A stretch of 64,000 nucleotides of DNA, taken from contig QCCX01000002.1 of NCBI GenBank assembly GCA_003278845.1, positions 1 through 64,000 on the forward strand. The letters run 5' to 3'. Numbering within the stretch: position 1 is the first letter of the stretch; each line of letters begins with the position of its first letter. This document shows positions 56,753-64,000 of this stretch, piece after piece. The DNA comes from Prochlorococcus sp. AG-347-O22. GTDB taxonomy: Bacteria > Cyanobacteriota > Cyanobacteriia > PCC-6307 > Cyanobiaceae. Position numbers and translations under genes: made by a program. The notes under the pieces are model-generated. The model was not told where the DNA came from. It ran no database searches and saw only the letters and a program-made list of their open reading frames with translations.

Positions 56753-56783
56753 GAAATATTTAAATACTTAGTATAAATATTTC
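56753..56783. promoter_or_regulatory. 10-base inverted repeat between mazG and tRNA-Val
   Basis: GAAATATTTA (56753-56762) and TAAATATTTC (56774-56783) are exact reverse complements with an 11-base spacer. It lies in the divergent promoter region of mazG and tRNA-Val. A regulatory role is possible, but the A+T-rich content makes chance plausible. Confidence 0.3.
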
Positions 56784-56795
56784 AACTTCATCTAT

Positions 56796-56801
56796 TAGAA
56801 T
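56796..56801 (+). promoter_or_regulatory. possible -10 element for tRNA-Val
   Basis: TAGAAT is one mismatch from TATAAT and ends 12 bases before the tRNA. No clear -35 element is seen. Confidence 0.3.
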
Positions 56802-56813
56802 GATTTATTATAA

Positions 56814-56885
<72 letters not shown>

Positions 56886-56900
56886 TTTATTATTTTTCTA

Positions 56901-57242
56901 ATGACTGAGATCGTCAATCTTTCAATCAGTCAAAGCGCTGCTTCAGAACTATCTAGGCAAGCTTCTTTTGGAGGTTCTCCAGGAGAAATGTCGATTGATT
57001 TGGTAGAGGATAAAAACTGTTCCGAAGGATGGATGCATATTAAATTAAGGCCGGGTACATGTAATGGATCCCCTATTTCAAGAACTGAAGGAGTAACTTT
57101 ATACGCGGATGTAAAAAAGTTTAATTTACTTAAAGATTTAAAATTAGATTATTACGGTGATTTGAGCGGTGGTGGATTTCTTATTTCAACACCAAAAAAT
57201 GCAAAACGTTGTTCTTGCGGTTCTGGCTTTAAACTTTTGTAG
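56901..57242 (+). CDS. A-type iron-sulfur carrier (IscA/SufA-like), divergent
   Basis: This 113-residue protein is of the HesB/IscA family, scaffold or carrier proteins for Fe-S cluster delivery. The C-terminal hallmark Cys-X-Cys is present as KRCSCGSGF (Cys104 and Cys106), and the third family cysteine is Cys54 in RPGTCNGSP. An extra cysteine, Cys40, lies in an insertion-like segment (about 20-45) that ordinary IscA lacks, so this is a divergent subgroup. The frame runs back into the tRNA; I chose the ATG at 56901 (MTEIVNLSISQSAA), the first codon outside it. No ribosome-binding site is apparent. It lies 15 bases after tRNA-Val and could be co-transcribed with it. Confidence 0.88.
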   Translation: MTEIVNLSISQSAASELSRQASFGGSPGEMSIDLVEDKNCSEGWMHIKLRPGTCNGSPISRTEGVTLYADVKKFNLLKDLKLDYYGDLSGGGFLISTPKNAKRCSCGSGFKLL

Positions 57243-57247
57243 AATGT

Positions 57248-57355
57248 ATGTTTCTTTTTTGCAAACTAATATTATTTTCATTAATTGGCTGCTCTCAAGA
57301 TAAAATAAAAAAAAAGTTTATTGAAATAAAATTTGGACATGACAGAGATGAATGA
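57248..57355 (+). CDS. possible 35-residue lipoprotein
   Basis: This short ORF starts six bases after the IscA-like stop and overlaps the valS start by 17 bases. The product begins MFLFCKLILFSLIGCSQDK, a basic-hydrophobic leader ending in a lipobox-like LIGC (cysteine at about residue 15). A lysine-rich 20-residue tail follows (KIKKKFIEIKFG) with an acidic end, DRDE. That looks like a tiny lipoprotein with only about 20 residues after cleavage. The position fits an operon IscA-lipoprotein-valS. There is no homologue I can name, and short A+T-rich ORFs occur by chance, so this is tentative. It could also be the truncated remnant of a longer lipoprotein. Confidence 0.45.
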   Translation: MFLFCKLILFSLIGCSQDKIKKKFIEIKFGHDRDE

Positions 57356-60095
57356 TCAATTATCTTTAGAGAATTATTCACCTTTTGAAGTAGAGAAAAA
57401 GTGGCAAGAAAAATGGGAAAGTCTAAAGGCGTTTAGTCCTAATCCTGAGGATGATGGGGAGCCTTTTTGTGTTGTTATTCCGCCACCAAATGTAACTGGA
57501 TCTTTGCATATGGGGCATGCATTTAATACGGCTTTGATAGATGTTGTAGTACGTTTTCAAAGACTTTTAGGTAAGAATGTTTTGTGCTTACCAGGAACTG
57601 ATCATGCTTCAATAGCTGTTCAAACTATTCTTGAAAAACAATTAAAAAGTGAAGGCAAAACAAGCGAGGATATTGGAAGAGATGAATTTCTTAAAAGAGC
57701 ATGGAACTGGAAAGAACAAAGTGGTGGAAGAATAGTTTCTCAATTAAAAAGGATAGGATATTCAGTTGACTGGACTAGAGAAAGATTTACTCTAGATCAA
57801 AAATTAAATGAAGCAGTTATTGAGGCTTTTAATATTCTCTATAAAAAGAATTTAATTTATAGAGGCGAATATTTGGTTAATTGGTGTCCTGAATCTCAAT
57901 CTGCCGTAAGTGATCTTGAAGTTGAAATGCAAGAAGTAAATGGTCATTTATGGCATTTTAAATACCCTTTAATTTCTGAAAGTGGTGAACATTTAGATAA
58001 GTACTTAGAAGTTGCAACAACAAGACCAGAAACTCTATTGGGTGATACTGCTGTGGCAGTTAATCCTGATGATGATAGATATAAAGAATTTATTGGTGTC
58101 AAAGTAAAAGTCCCTTTCGTTGATAGAGAAATACCTATTATTGCTGATTCACATGTTGATAAAGATTTTGGCACGGGCTGTGTAAAGGTTACTCCAGCCC
58201 ATGATCCAAATGATTTTGCAATAGGAAAAAGGCATAATTTAAAACAGATTAATGTAATGAACAAAGATGGAACTTTAAATATTAATGCAGGTATTTTTCA
58301 AAATTTAGATAGATATGAGGCTAGAAAGAAAATTATCAAAGAATTGGATAATTTAGGCCTTTTGACAAAGATAGAGGATTATAAACATACTGTTCCTTTT
58401 TCTGATAGAGGTAAGGTTCCAATTGAACCTTTATTGTCAACACAATGGTTTTTGAAAATGGATGATATTTCACAAGGATGTCTTAATGAAATTGGTTCTA
58501 AAAAACCATCGTTTATTCCTCCACGCTGGGAGAAAGTTTATAAGGATTGGTTGGAGAATATTAATGATTGGTGTATCAGTCGTCAATTGTGGTGGGGACA
58601 CCAAATACCAGCATGGTATGTTTTAGATGAAAATCAAGACTCAATAGAACAAAATACTCCATATATCATTGCAAGAAATGAACAAGATGCCTTAATCGAA
58701 GCTAATAAAAAATTTGGATTAAATATTAAATTGGTTCGTGATAAGGATGTTTTGGATACATGGTTTTCAAGTGGTTTATGGCCTTTCTCAACCCTTGGTT
58801 GGCCAAATACAAATGATCAGGATTTTAAAAAATGGTATCCAAATAATGTTCTTGTTACTGGTTTCGATATTATTTTCTTCTGGGTGGCAAGAATGACAAT
58901 GATGGGGAATACTTTTACAAATAATATTCCTTTTAAGGATGTCTATATTCATGGTCTAGTTAGAGATGAAAATAATAAAAAAATGAGTAAAAGTTCAGGT
59001 AATGGTATTGATCCAATACTATTAATTGATAAATATGGTTCTGATGCTCTACGATTTGCTTTAATACGAGAAGTTGCAGGCGCTGGACAAGATATCCGGC
59101 TTGATTTTGATAGGAAAAAATATACGTCTTCAACTGTTGAAGCTTCAAGAAATTTTGCGAATAAATTATGGAATGCAACTAAATTTGTGTTAATTAATAA
59201 AACTTCTAATAATAATTATTCGCTTAATGAGAGTGATGAAACTTCTTTAGAGTTATGTGATAAGTGGATTTTATCGAAATTGAATCAAGTAAATATAAAA
59301 GTCGCTGCTTTGTTGAAAGAATATAAATTGGGAGAATCTGCGAAACTTCTATATGAATTTACGTGGAATGATTTTTGTGACTGGTATGTAGAATTTGCTA
59401 AACAAAGGTTTAATAATAAAGAGACTAATAATAGACAAATATCTGAAAAGGTTTTAATAAAAGTGCTCAATGATATTTTGGTGATGATTCATCCTTTTAT
59501 GCCGCACATTACTGAAGAACTTTGGCATGTACTTCAACTTAAATCAGATAAAGAATTATTATCTCTTCAAAAATGGCCAACCCAAGAAAATAAATTTGTT
59601 GATAATAAGCTTGATAATTCCTTTCAACAACTCTTTGAAATTATTAGATTGATTAGAAATTTGAGAGCTGAATTAGGCCTCAAGCCATCAGAAAAAGTTC
59701 CTGTTTATTTGATTTCAGATAATGATGAATTGATTGATTTTCTAAAAATTTTAGTTGATGATATTCAAACCTTAACTAAATCTTCTGAAGTATTTATTTT
59801 TAAATCTAATGCTGTTGATAAAAAAGAGTTTGCTAAATCTTTTTCTGGGATAATTAGTGATTTAGAAGTTTACTTACCTTTTCAGGATTTTGTAAATATA
59901 GATGCATTAAAGGAAAGGTTAAACAAGGATTTAAAAAAGGTGACTATTGAGTTAGATAATTTAAATAAGAGATTATCTAATAAAAATTTCGTAGATAAGG
60001 CTCCAAAAGATATTGTCGATGAATGTAGATTTAAATTAAATGAGGGTTCGGTACAAATGGAGAGAATTACTAAAAAACTCGAACTTTTGAATTGA
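57339..60095 (+). CDS. valS: valyl-tRNA synthetase
   Basis: This class I synthetase charges valine tRNA; its tRNA-Val(UAC) lies 450 bases upstream. The HIGH motif occurs as PNVTGSLHMGHAF near residues 49-61. The editing (CP1) domain includes TTRPETLLGDTAVAVNPDD. The KMSKS signature is KKMSKSSGNG near 550. A C-terminal coiled coil (VTIELDNLNKRLSNKNFVDKAP, in two blocks) ends the protein, as in other ValRS. The frame opens at TTG 57333; I chose ATG 57339 (MTEMNDQLS), giving 918 residues; ATG 57348 is also possible. The TVP38-like gene follows two bases after the stop. Confidence 0.97.
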   Translation: MTEMNDQLSLENYSPFEVEKKWQEKWESLKAFSPNPEDDGEPFCVVIPPPNVTGSLHMGHAFNTALIDVVVRFQRLLGKNVLCLPGTDHASIAVQTILEKQLKSEGKTSEDIGRDEFLKRAWNWKEQSGGRIVSQLKRIGYSVDWTRERFTLDQKLNEAVIEAFNILYKKNLIYRGEYLVNWCPESQSAVSDLEVEMQEVNGHLWHFKYPLISESGEHLDKYLEVATTRPETLLGDTAVAVNPDDDRYKEFIGVKVKVPFVDREIPIIADSHVDKDFGTGCVKVTPAHDPNDFAIGKRHNLKQINVMNKDGTLNINAGIFQNLDRYEARKKIIKELDNLGLLTKIEDYKHTVPFSDRGKVPIEPLLSTQWFLKMDDISQGCLNEIGSKKPSFIPPRWEKVYKDWLENINDWCISRQLWWGHQIPAWYVLDENQDSIEQNTPYIIARNEQDALIEANKKFGLNIKLVRDKDVLDTWFSSGLWPFSTLGWPNTNDQDFKKWYPNNVLVTGFDIIFFWVARMTMMGNTFTNNIPFKDVYIHGLVRDENNKKMSKSSGNGIDPILLIDKYGSDALRFALIREVAGAGQDIRLDFDRKKYTSSTVEASRNFANKLWNATKFVLINKTSNNNYSLNESDETSLELCDKWILSKLNQVNIKVAALLKEYKLGESAKLLYEFTWNDFCDWYVEFAKQRFNNKETNNRQISEKVLIKVLNDILVMIHPFMPHITEELWHVLQLKSDKELLSLQKWPTQENKFVDNKLDNSFQQLFEIIRLIRNLRAELGLKPSEKVPVYLISDNDELIDFLKILVDDIQTLTKSSEVFIFKSNAVDKKEFAKSFSGIISDLEVYLPFQDFVNIDALKERLNKDLKKVTIELDNLNKRLSNKNFVDKAPKDIVDECRFKLNEGSVQMERITKKLELLN

Positions 60096-60097
60096 GA

Positions 60098-60694
60098 ATG
60101 AATATATTTCTTGAAAATATTTATAATTTATCTTTTTTTTTTAGTACTGGAATTGGGATATTTTCGTTTGCTTGTATTTATATTTTAATTGTTTTATTAA
60201 TACTCCCAGCTTCTTGGTTATCTTTATTATCAGGTTTTTTATATGGCTCATATTTAGGATCAATTATCGTTTTTTTCTCCGCTTCCATAGGAGCATCAGT
60301 TGCTTTTTTTGTATCAAAAAGTTTTTTTGCAAAAAAGCTAAAAAATCTTTTTAGTCGTTATCCAAAATTAAGTGTTATGGAAAAAGTAGTAGAAAAAGGC
60401 GGACTTAAATTAATTTTTTTAGCAAGATTATCCCCGATATTTCCGTTCAGTATTCTTAATTATTTTTATGGTTTGAATAATGTTAAATTTCGAGATTTCG
60501 CTATTGGTCTTCTTGGAATAATTCCAGGAACTTTTCTTTATTGCTCAATAGGTAGTTTGGCAAAAAATATTCAGGAGCTAAAAAATTTCCAATCACCAAA
60601 TAATTTATATATGACTATCGTTGGAATTATTTCAACTTTTTTAGTTGTATATTTCTCAGCTAAATATTCTAGGGAATATTTTGAAAAATCCTAA
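60098..60694 (+). CDS. TVP38/TMEM64 (DedA-like) membrane protein
   Basis: This 198-residue integral membrane protein is of the VTT/SNARE-associated (DedA-superfamily) group. Four or five hydrophobic segments are visible. The family core is LLSGFLYGSYLGSIIVFFSASIGASVAFFVSK (about residues 42-73, in parts), followed by LIFLARLSPIFPFSILNYFYGL near 110 and the FRDFAIGLLGIIPGTFLY segment near 135. Relatives act in lipid homeostasis or membrane transport, with no confirmed substrate. The ATG at 60098 is two bases after the valS stop. An in-frame TTG at 60092 would overlap valS. It is probably co-transcribed with valS. Confidence 0.9.
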   Translation: MNIFLENIYNLSFFFSTGIGIFSFACIYILIVLLILPASWLSLLSGFLYGSYLGSIIVFFSASIGASVAFFVSKSFFAKKLKNLFSRYPKLSVMEKVVEKGGLKLIFLARLSPIFPFSILNYFYGLNNVKFRDFAIGLLGIIPGTFLYCSIGSLAKNIQELKNFQSPNNLYMTIVGIISTFLVVYFSAKYSREYFEKS

Positions 60695-60698
60695 GAAT

Positions 60699-60851
60699 TT
60701 ACTCTTTAATATTCCAATCTCTAATAGATGCAATTAAAATAAACCACAAAAGCCTAAATTTACCTAGTAGGGTTTTGTTGCCTTCTAATTCGATATATTT
60801 TGCTTGTCCGCAAGGTGTTTTTATGAAGTTGAAAACTGTTTTCTTCGTCAT
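60699..60851 (-). CDS. conserved-looking 50-residue protein
   Basis: This is a complete small ORF on the minus strand in the gap between the TVP38-like gene and the ligase gene. The product begins MTKKTVFNFIKTPCGQAKY and continues IELEGNKTLLGKFR. A short hydrophobic patch follows (LLWFILIA), and the end is SIRDWNIKE. The mix of charged, aromatic and glycine residues is coding-like and unlike random A+T-rich sequence. It resembles small Prochlorococcus hypotheticals, but I cannot name a family. It has an ATG start and could have its own promoter in 60852-60965. The hydrophobic patch might be membrane-peripheral. I assign no function. Confidence 0.6.
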   Translation of the reverse strand: MTKKTVFNFIKTPCGQAKYIELEGNKTLLGKFRLLWFILIASIRDWNIKE

Positions 60852-60923
60852 AAGTCTCTCTAAAAGTCCTGATAATTATTCTTACATTTTATAGCCAAGA
60901 TTTTTAGTTTTTTTACTTAAAAA

Positions 60924-60947
60924 CCACATTTTTCATTAACTTTGTGG
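60924..60947 (-). terminator. possible intrinsic terminator of the ligase gene
   Basis: On the minus strand a five-base stem CCACA/TGTGG with a 14-base loop is followed by TTTTT, about 20 bases past the ligase stop. The stem is short and the loop long, so the call is weak. Confidence 0.35.
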
Positions 60948-60965
60948 AATATTATTTTTTAAAAT

Positions 60966-62294
60966 TTAAACTTTTTCTCCAGCTTTAAATCCTCTAAAGC
61001 ATTTGAATCTCGGAAACCTTAGACTAAAAGCGACCCCATCCTTGGATTTAGTTTTCGCATCAGCTCTGATTTCTACAAGTTGACCAATAAGTTGATTCCG
61101 TTTTGACCAATATTCTTCACGTTGGATATCACTAAATCCGCTTCCACAACTAAGACTGTATTCATGCCCATCATCTTCACCTTCTACTAGAACAGCTCCT
61201 AGTCTACCTTTATTGCGACCTGTGCCTTCCTCAACAGATACAACCTTTAAGGTGACTTCAATGAAAGGTTTTGCTTTTAACCAACTGTGTGTTCTTTTAC
61301 ATTCATATATTGCATCAGGATCTTTAATCATTACTCCTTCATATCCACCCTCTACAGCAGATTTATTCAACTCTACAAATCTTTTCTGTCCCTCATTGGT
61401 GTCGAGGTCTACATTTTCCCAGTCAAGTGTTTTTATATGTCTAAGAAGTAAAGAATGTTTTGCTACCCATTCTTTAACTAATACACTTCTTTCTGTTTGA
61501 ATAGTGTTCCATCGCCCTTTTTGGAAGTCTTCAAGGGGACATAAATCAAATAGATGTAGAACTGCGTCTTTTGTTTGTTTGCCATCTTTTCTATGAACCT
61601 GTTTCATTAAATCCTGAAAGTTAGCACTCATTACTTCACCATCTAGGACTAAGTCATGGGGTGCAGGATCTTCTTTTAACACGTTTTCTATTTCTGAGAT
61701 AATATGACCAAAATTATGGAATTGTTTCCCATTACGAGAAAACATTTCTACCTTATTTTGTCTAATAATAGTTAAGACGCGCACACCATCTAATTTGATT
61801 TCAATTTGCTTTTTTCCTATCATTTTTTTTTCATGGTTTGCACTATCATGAGCTAAGGGACATGAAAAAATAGGAATCGCATATTTGGGAAATTTCTTGG
61901 CTATCTTGTTGATTGTTTTTTCAGATACACCACATCTAAGATCTTTAATTAAAACTCGTCTATAAAATCCATTCCACTCTTCTTTTTTGGCAGATTCCAT
62001 AGCCGTAATAATTGCATCGCGAGCAGCGTGACCAGTAAGTTCTCTTTGAATAAGCTTATTTGCTAATAACCTAAAATCTTTCCATAAAAAATTTTGACTT
62101 TTTTCATTCTCTTTTTCAGGAACAATTTTTATACCAAAAGTTACCAATGGATCAAGTGCCATACGGATTCCTTCAAAAAAATCATCTAATCCTTTTTCCA
62201 TCGCTTCAGAGATGATTTTTTCTTTATCTAATCTACTTGGGTGTAATTCTAATTGATGTATTATCTCTTCTTTAAACAATTCTTTTTGCCTCAC
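60966..62294 (-). CDS. ATP-dependent DNA ligase, T4 gp30-like
   Basis: This 442-residue DNA ligase uses ATP, whereas bacterial replicative LigA uses NAD+. The nucleotidylated lysine is Lys167 in IEIKLDGVR (motif I). DLVLDGEVM (motif III-like) and EGVMIKDPD (motif IV) follow, and WLKAKPF supplies motif V. A C-terminal OB domain (about 340-442) ends the protein. The N-terminal helical domain contains ELTGHAARDA and the IKDLRCGVSEKTINK stretch, which closely resembles phage T4 gp30. Start is GTG at 62294; the next methionine is at residue 32. Sample lines are 38-45 % G+C, higher than most neighbours. It follows the 139-residue gene by nine bases. A phage-derived or transferred origin is likely. 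Confidence 0.92.
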   Translation of the reverse strand: MRQKELFKEEIIHQLELHPSRLDKEKIISEAMEKGLDDFFEGIRMALDPLVTFGIKIVPEKENEKSQNFLWKDFRLLANKLIQRELTGHAARDAIITAMESAKKEEWNGFYRRVLIKDLRCGVSEKTINKIAKKFPKYAIPIFSCPLAHDSANHEKKMIGKKQIEIKLDGVRVLTIIRQNKVEMFSRNGKQFHNFGHIISEIENVLKEDPAPHDLVLDGEVMSANFQDLMKQVHRKDGKQTKDAVLHLFDLCPLEDFQKGRWNTIQTERSVLVKEWVAKHSLLLRHIKTLDWENVDLDTNEGQKRFVELNKSAVEGGYEGVMIKDPDAIYECKRTHSWLKAKPFIEVTLKVVSVEEGTGRNKGRLGAVLVEGEDDGHEYSLSCGSGFSDIQREEYWSKRNQLIGQLVEIRADAKTKSKDGVAFSLRFPRFKCFRGFKAGEKV

Positions 62295-62303
62295 AAGAAA
62301 TTA

Positions 62304-62723
62304 TTAATTCACTTTTGCTATTCTGTCTATTTTCCAATCATTGTCAGTTTTTGCGAAAGTAAAGTCTAATGGGAGCTCATCTTGTTTATCTTCTGATTTT
62401 AAATTCAAAGTTATTATGATTTGATCTTCTTGGACTCTAGGTCTTCCTGATTTTAAATTTCTGTATTTATTGAGATTTAAACTAGCTAAAAATTTAAGAA
62501 AGTCTTGGCGCTTCACATGCGTTTTATAAGTTTTTGTAGTCAAACCATACGCTGCATCAATTCTTCCTGCAGCTATTTGATCAAAAAACTTTCTTACTAA
62601 TGGATTAATTCCTCTGGCGCTTATAACTAATTTGACTGCATTAAAAGTCCAAAAAGAAACTAGTACCGCTCCACCAACTAATAATGCTTTGATTCCGATA
62701 TCTTTAACTAATGTTGCATCCAT
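62304..62723 (-). CDS. membrane-anchored protein of unknown function
   Basis: This is a 139-residue protein with one hydrophobic N-terminal segment (about residues 11-33, IKALLVGGAVLVSFWTFNAVKL) and a soluble domain behind it. The soluble part (KFFDQIAAGRIDAAYGLTTKT, then FLKFLASLNLNKYRNLKSG and a beta-rich end FTFAKTDNDWKIDRI) looks like an NTF2-like or DUF4864-like alpha+beta fold, in which the last beta strands read 'Trp-Lys-Ile'. That resemblance is by eye only. It is nine bases upstream of the ligase gene and diverges from the SprT-like gene across 85 bases. The function is unknown. Confidence 0.75.
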   Translation of the reverse strand: MDATLVKDIGIKALLVGGAVLVSFWTFNAVKLVISARGINPLVRKFFDQIAAGRIDAAYGLTTKTYKTHVKRQDFLKFLASLNLNKYRNLKSGRPRVQEDQIIITLNLKSEDKQDELPLDFTFAKTDNDWKIDRIAKVN

Positions 62724-62808
62724 GTTGATTTAAGTTTTTTATTACTTTAAGAAAAGAAATCGTTTTTGATGGCTTTTTTTGTCAAAATAATACTAATTTT
62801 AATCCATA

Positions 62809-63336
62809 ATGCCTGTAATTCCTCTTTTACCTTTATTTCATAAATTTAATAGCCAATATTTTGATAATTCTCTAGCGGTTAATAATCAACCTTTAGTAAA
62901 AGTTAGATGGAGTGATAATAGATTAAAAACTACTGCTGGTTTTTATAAAAGAAAACGAATTAATGGTCTTGTAGATTCTGAAATTATCTTATCTAAACCT
63001 ATTTTGAGTAAATTATCTACTAGTGAAATAAACAGTACTTTATGTCATGAAATGATTCATGCATGGGTAGATATGATATTAAAAAAAAATGAGATACATG
63101 GTCCAAATTTCTTAGAAAAGATGAATGAAATTAATAAGAAAGAGAAGTATTTTCAAATTTCTGTGAGGCACTCATTTCCTATTGAAAGGAGAGAATTAAA
63201 ATACATAGGAACTTGCCAAAATTGTGGTGAGAAATTTTTCTACAGGAAAAGGATAAAGAATATTGCTTGTAAAAAATGTTGCGTAAATTTCTTTAAAGGA
63301 TCATGGAATAAAAAGTGTATAATTTTGTTTGAATAA
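62809..63336 (+). CDS. SprT-like zinc metalloprotease-family protein
   Basis: This 175-residue protein belongs to the SprT/SPRTN-like family. The zinc-protease core is CHEMIHAW with His80, Glu81 and His84, and a third ligand His97 in EIHGPNF fits the HEXXH...H pattern. A C-terminal zinc ribbon has Cys136 and Cys139 (GTCQNCGEKF) and Cys154 and Cys157 (IACKKCC). Eukaryotic SPRTN degrades DNA-protein crosslinks; bacterial SprT is less studied, so a DNA-associated repair role is plausible but unproven. The ATG at 62809 is well placed. It diverges from the 139-residue gene and precedes the hydrophilic 187-residue gene by 83 bases. Confidence 0.87.
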   Translation: MPVIPLLPLFHKFNSQYFDNSLAVNNQPLVKVRWSDNRLKTTAGFYKRKRINGLVDSEIILSKPILSKLSTSEINSTLCHEMIHAWVDMILKKNEIHGPNFLEKMNEINKKEKYFQISVRHSFPIERRELKYIGTCQNCGEKFFYRKRIKNIACKKCCVNFFKGSWNKKCIILFE

Positions 63337-63419
63337 AAATATAAGATGTGTTTTTGTTTCTATCTTTGGAATTATTTATTTTTTTAATGTAGTTTATATT
63401 TTAAAAAGAACAATAATTT

Positions 63420-63983
63420 ATGGATTCAAGGAGAATTAGAAATCTTAGAAATAGTTTTGATAGAAATATTGTTGATAAACAGGTTGATAAAATTTTTGAA
63501 ACTGGAAGACAATTCGTTGATGGAGTATCTGGTGCTAGGCCAGGTAAAAGAAGGAACTCAGATTTTCAAGGAATAACAAGTAAGAGTGTTAAAAAAGTAG
63601 GAAGATGGGTATCTGAAAAAGTAGATTTATTTTTTGATGAAGAAAATGATGATTGGAATGATGAGAATTTTTACGATAATCAAAGCGATATTAAGACATT
63701 TTCCAGAGAATCAAATTCTTATGAATCTACTACAAAGTATTCAAAAAGACCATTAGAAGCAGTATCTTTAAGGCAATCAAAAAATTTACAGACAACTGAG
63801 CAAAAAAAATTACCTTATGTGAAAGAGAGTAAGGACGAAGATTGGCCAGATGAAATGGATTTCAAAGTTGAAAGATGGCAAAGAGCTTCAGAAAATGAGA
63901 GTAATACTTTGAGAGATCAATCAATCCAACAAGTTCAATCAAAATCAAGAAATCTTCCCAGATCAAGAAGAAGAAGAGTATAG
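63420..63983 (+). CDS. hydrophilic protein of unknown function
   Basis: This 187-residue, highly charged protein has no signal peptide, membrane segment or cysteine. The N-terminal 75 residues, basic and helical, contain RRIRNLRNSFDRNIVDKQVD and SVKKVGRWVSEKVDLFF. The middle is Asp/Asn/Glu-rich and probably disordered. The conserved-looking KRPLEAVSLRQ lies near residue 110, and WPDEMDFKVERWQR near 142. The end is an Arg/Ser-rich tail (NLPRSRRRRV) that may bind nucleic acid. The KRPLEA-type motif recurs in cyanobacterial hypotheticals I have seen, but I cannot name the family. Function unknown. The remaining 17 bases of the window hold nothing. Confidence 0.7.
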   Translation: MDSRRIRNLRNSFDRNIVDKQVDKIFETGRQFVDGVSGARPGKRRNSDFQGITSKSVKKVGRWVSEKVDLFFDEENDDWNDENFYDNQSDIKTFSRESNSYESTTKYSKRPLEAVSLRQSKNLQTTEQKKLPYVKESKDEDWPDEMDFKVERWQRASENESNTLRDQSIQQVQSKSRNLPRSRRRRV

Positions 63984-64000
63984 TTTGGTAAATTCTTTAA

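Noticed and set aside
60092-60097. TTG start for the TVP38-like gene overlapping valS
   Set aside because: The ATG at 60098 is nearer to the hydrophobic N-terminus and needs no rare start codon, though the TTG cannot be excluded.

Overview
The window looks like a piece of a marine picocyanobacterial chromosome, most probably high-light-adapted Prochlorococcus. The DNA is very A+T-rich: sample lines counted by hand are mostly 22-40 % G+C. Genes are packed with 4-base overlaps, convergent genes often overlap at their stops, and several proteins belong to cyanobacterial families (DUF3134, DUF1400 hydrolase-like, ABC1 kinase, a minimal sucrose-phosphate synthase, a divergent A-type Fe-S carrier). 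The order around dnaN (PRC-barrel-like protein, purL, purF, a GyrA-like subunit, TPR protein, queG, DUF502, nusB, ftsY, rsbU-like, argH, RRM protein) matches, from memory, the start of published Prochlorococcus genomes. The assignment is by recognition, not by a search.

Layout. 1-5890: minus-strand run DUF502-nusB-ftsY-rsbU-like-argH-RRM (transcribed right to left). 6035-10370: plus-strand queG-TPR-GyrA-like. 10367-16084: minus-strand dnaN-PRC protein-purL-purF. 16085-16422: the only gene-free stretch over 300 bases. It is a candidate replication origin, with near-matches to the DnaA box and a 13-base inverted repeat. 16423-19962: minus-strand ABC1 kinase-DUF1400-thrC. 20031-26281: recN, uvrA and a sucrose-phosphate synthase on plus. 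26215-36117: mixed housekeeping genes (mraY, argG, rpsF, aroE, dnaK, thiO-like, purU, clc). 36127-45094: acnB, DAHP synthase, a phytol/polyprenol kinase-like protein, a group-2 sigma factor, ppk and an MFS efflux protein. 45125-56715: cobA, then a long minus-strand run mazG-speE-speB-gcvT-aspS-pyrG-queE-queC-pabB-pabC. 56814-60694: tRNA-Val, an IscA-like protein, a possible tiny lipoprotein, valS and a TVP38/DedA-like membrane protein. 60699-63983: a 50-residue protein, a T4-type ATP-dependent DNA ligase, a small membrane-anchored protein, a SprT-like protein and an unknown hydrophilic protein.

How the genes work together. Replication, repair and topology: dnaN, GyrA-like subunit, recN, uvrA, ligase. 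Nucleotide synthesis: purL, purF, purU, pyrG, mazG. Queuosine modification: queG, queC, queE. Folate and aromatic precursors: DAHP synthase, aroE, pabB, pabC. Arginine and polyamines: argH, argG, speB, speE. Translation and protein targeting: valS, aspS, rpsF, ftsY, dnaK. There is no prophage, insertion sequence, CRISPR array or defence island. The most accessory-looking gene is the ATP-dependent ligase. The window is mainly ordinary core genome; the points worth a second look are the origin region, the ligase, two unannotated small ORFs, the tRNA-IscA arrangement and the FtsY repeat.
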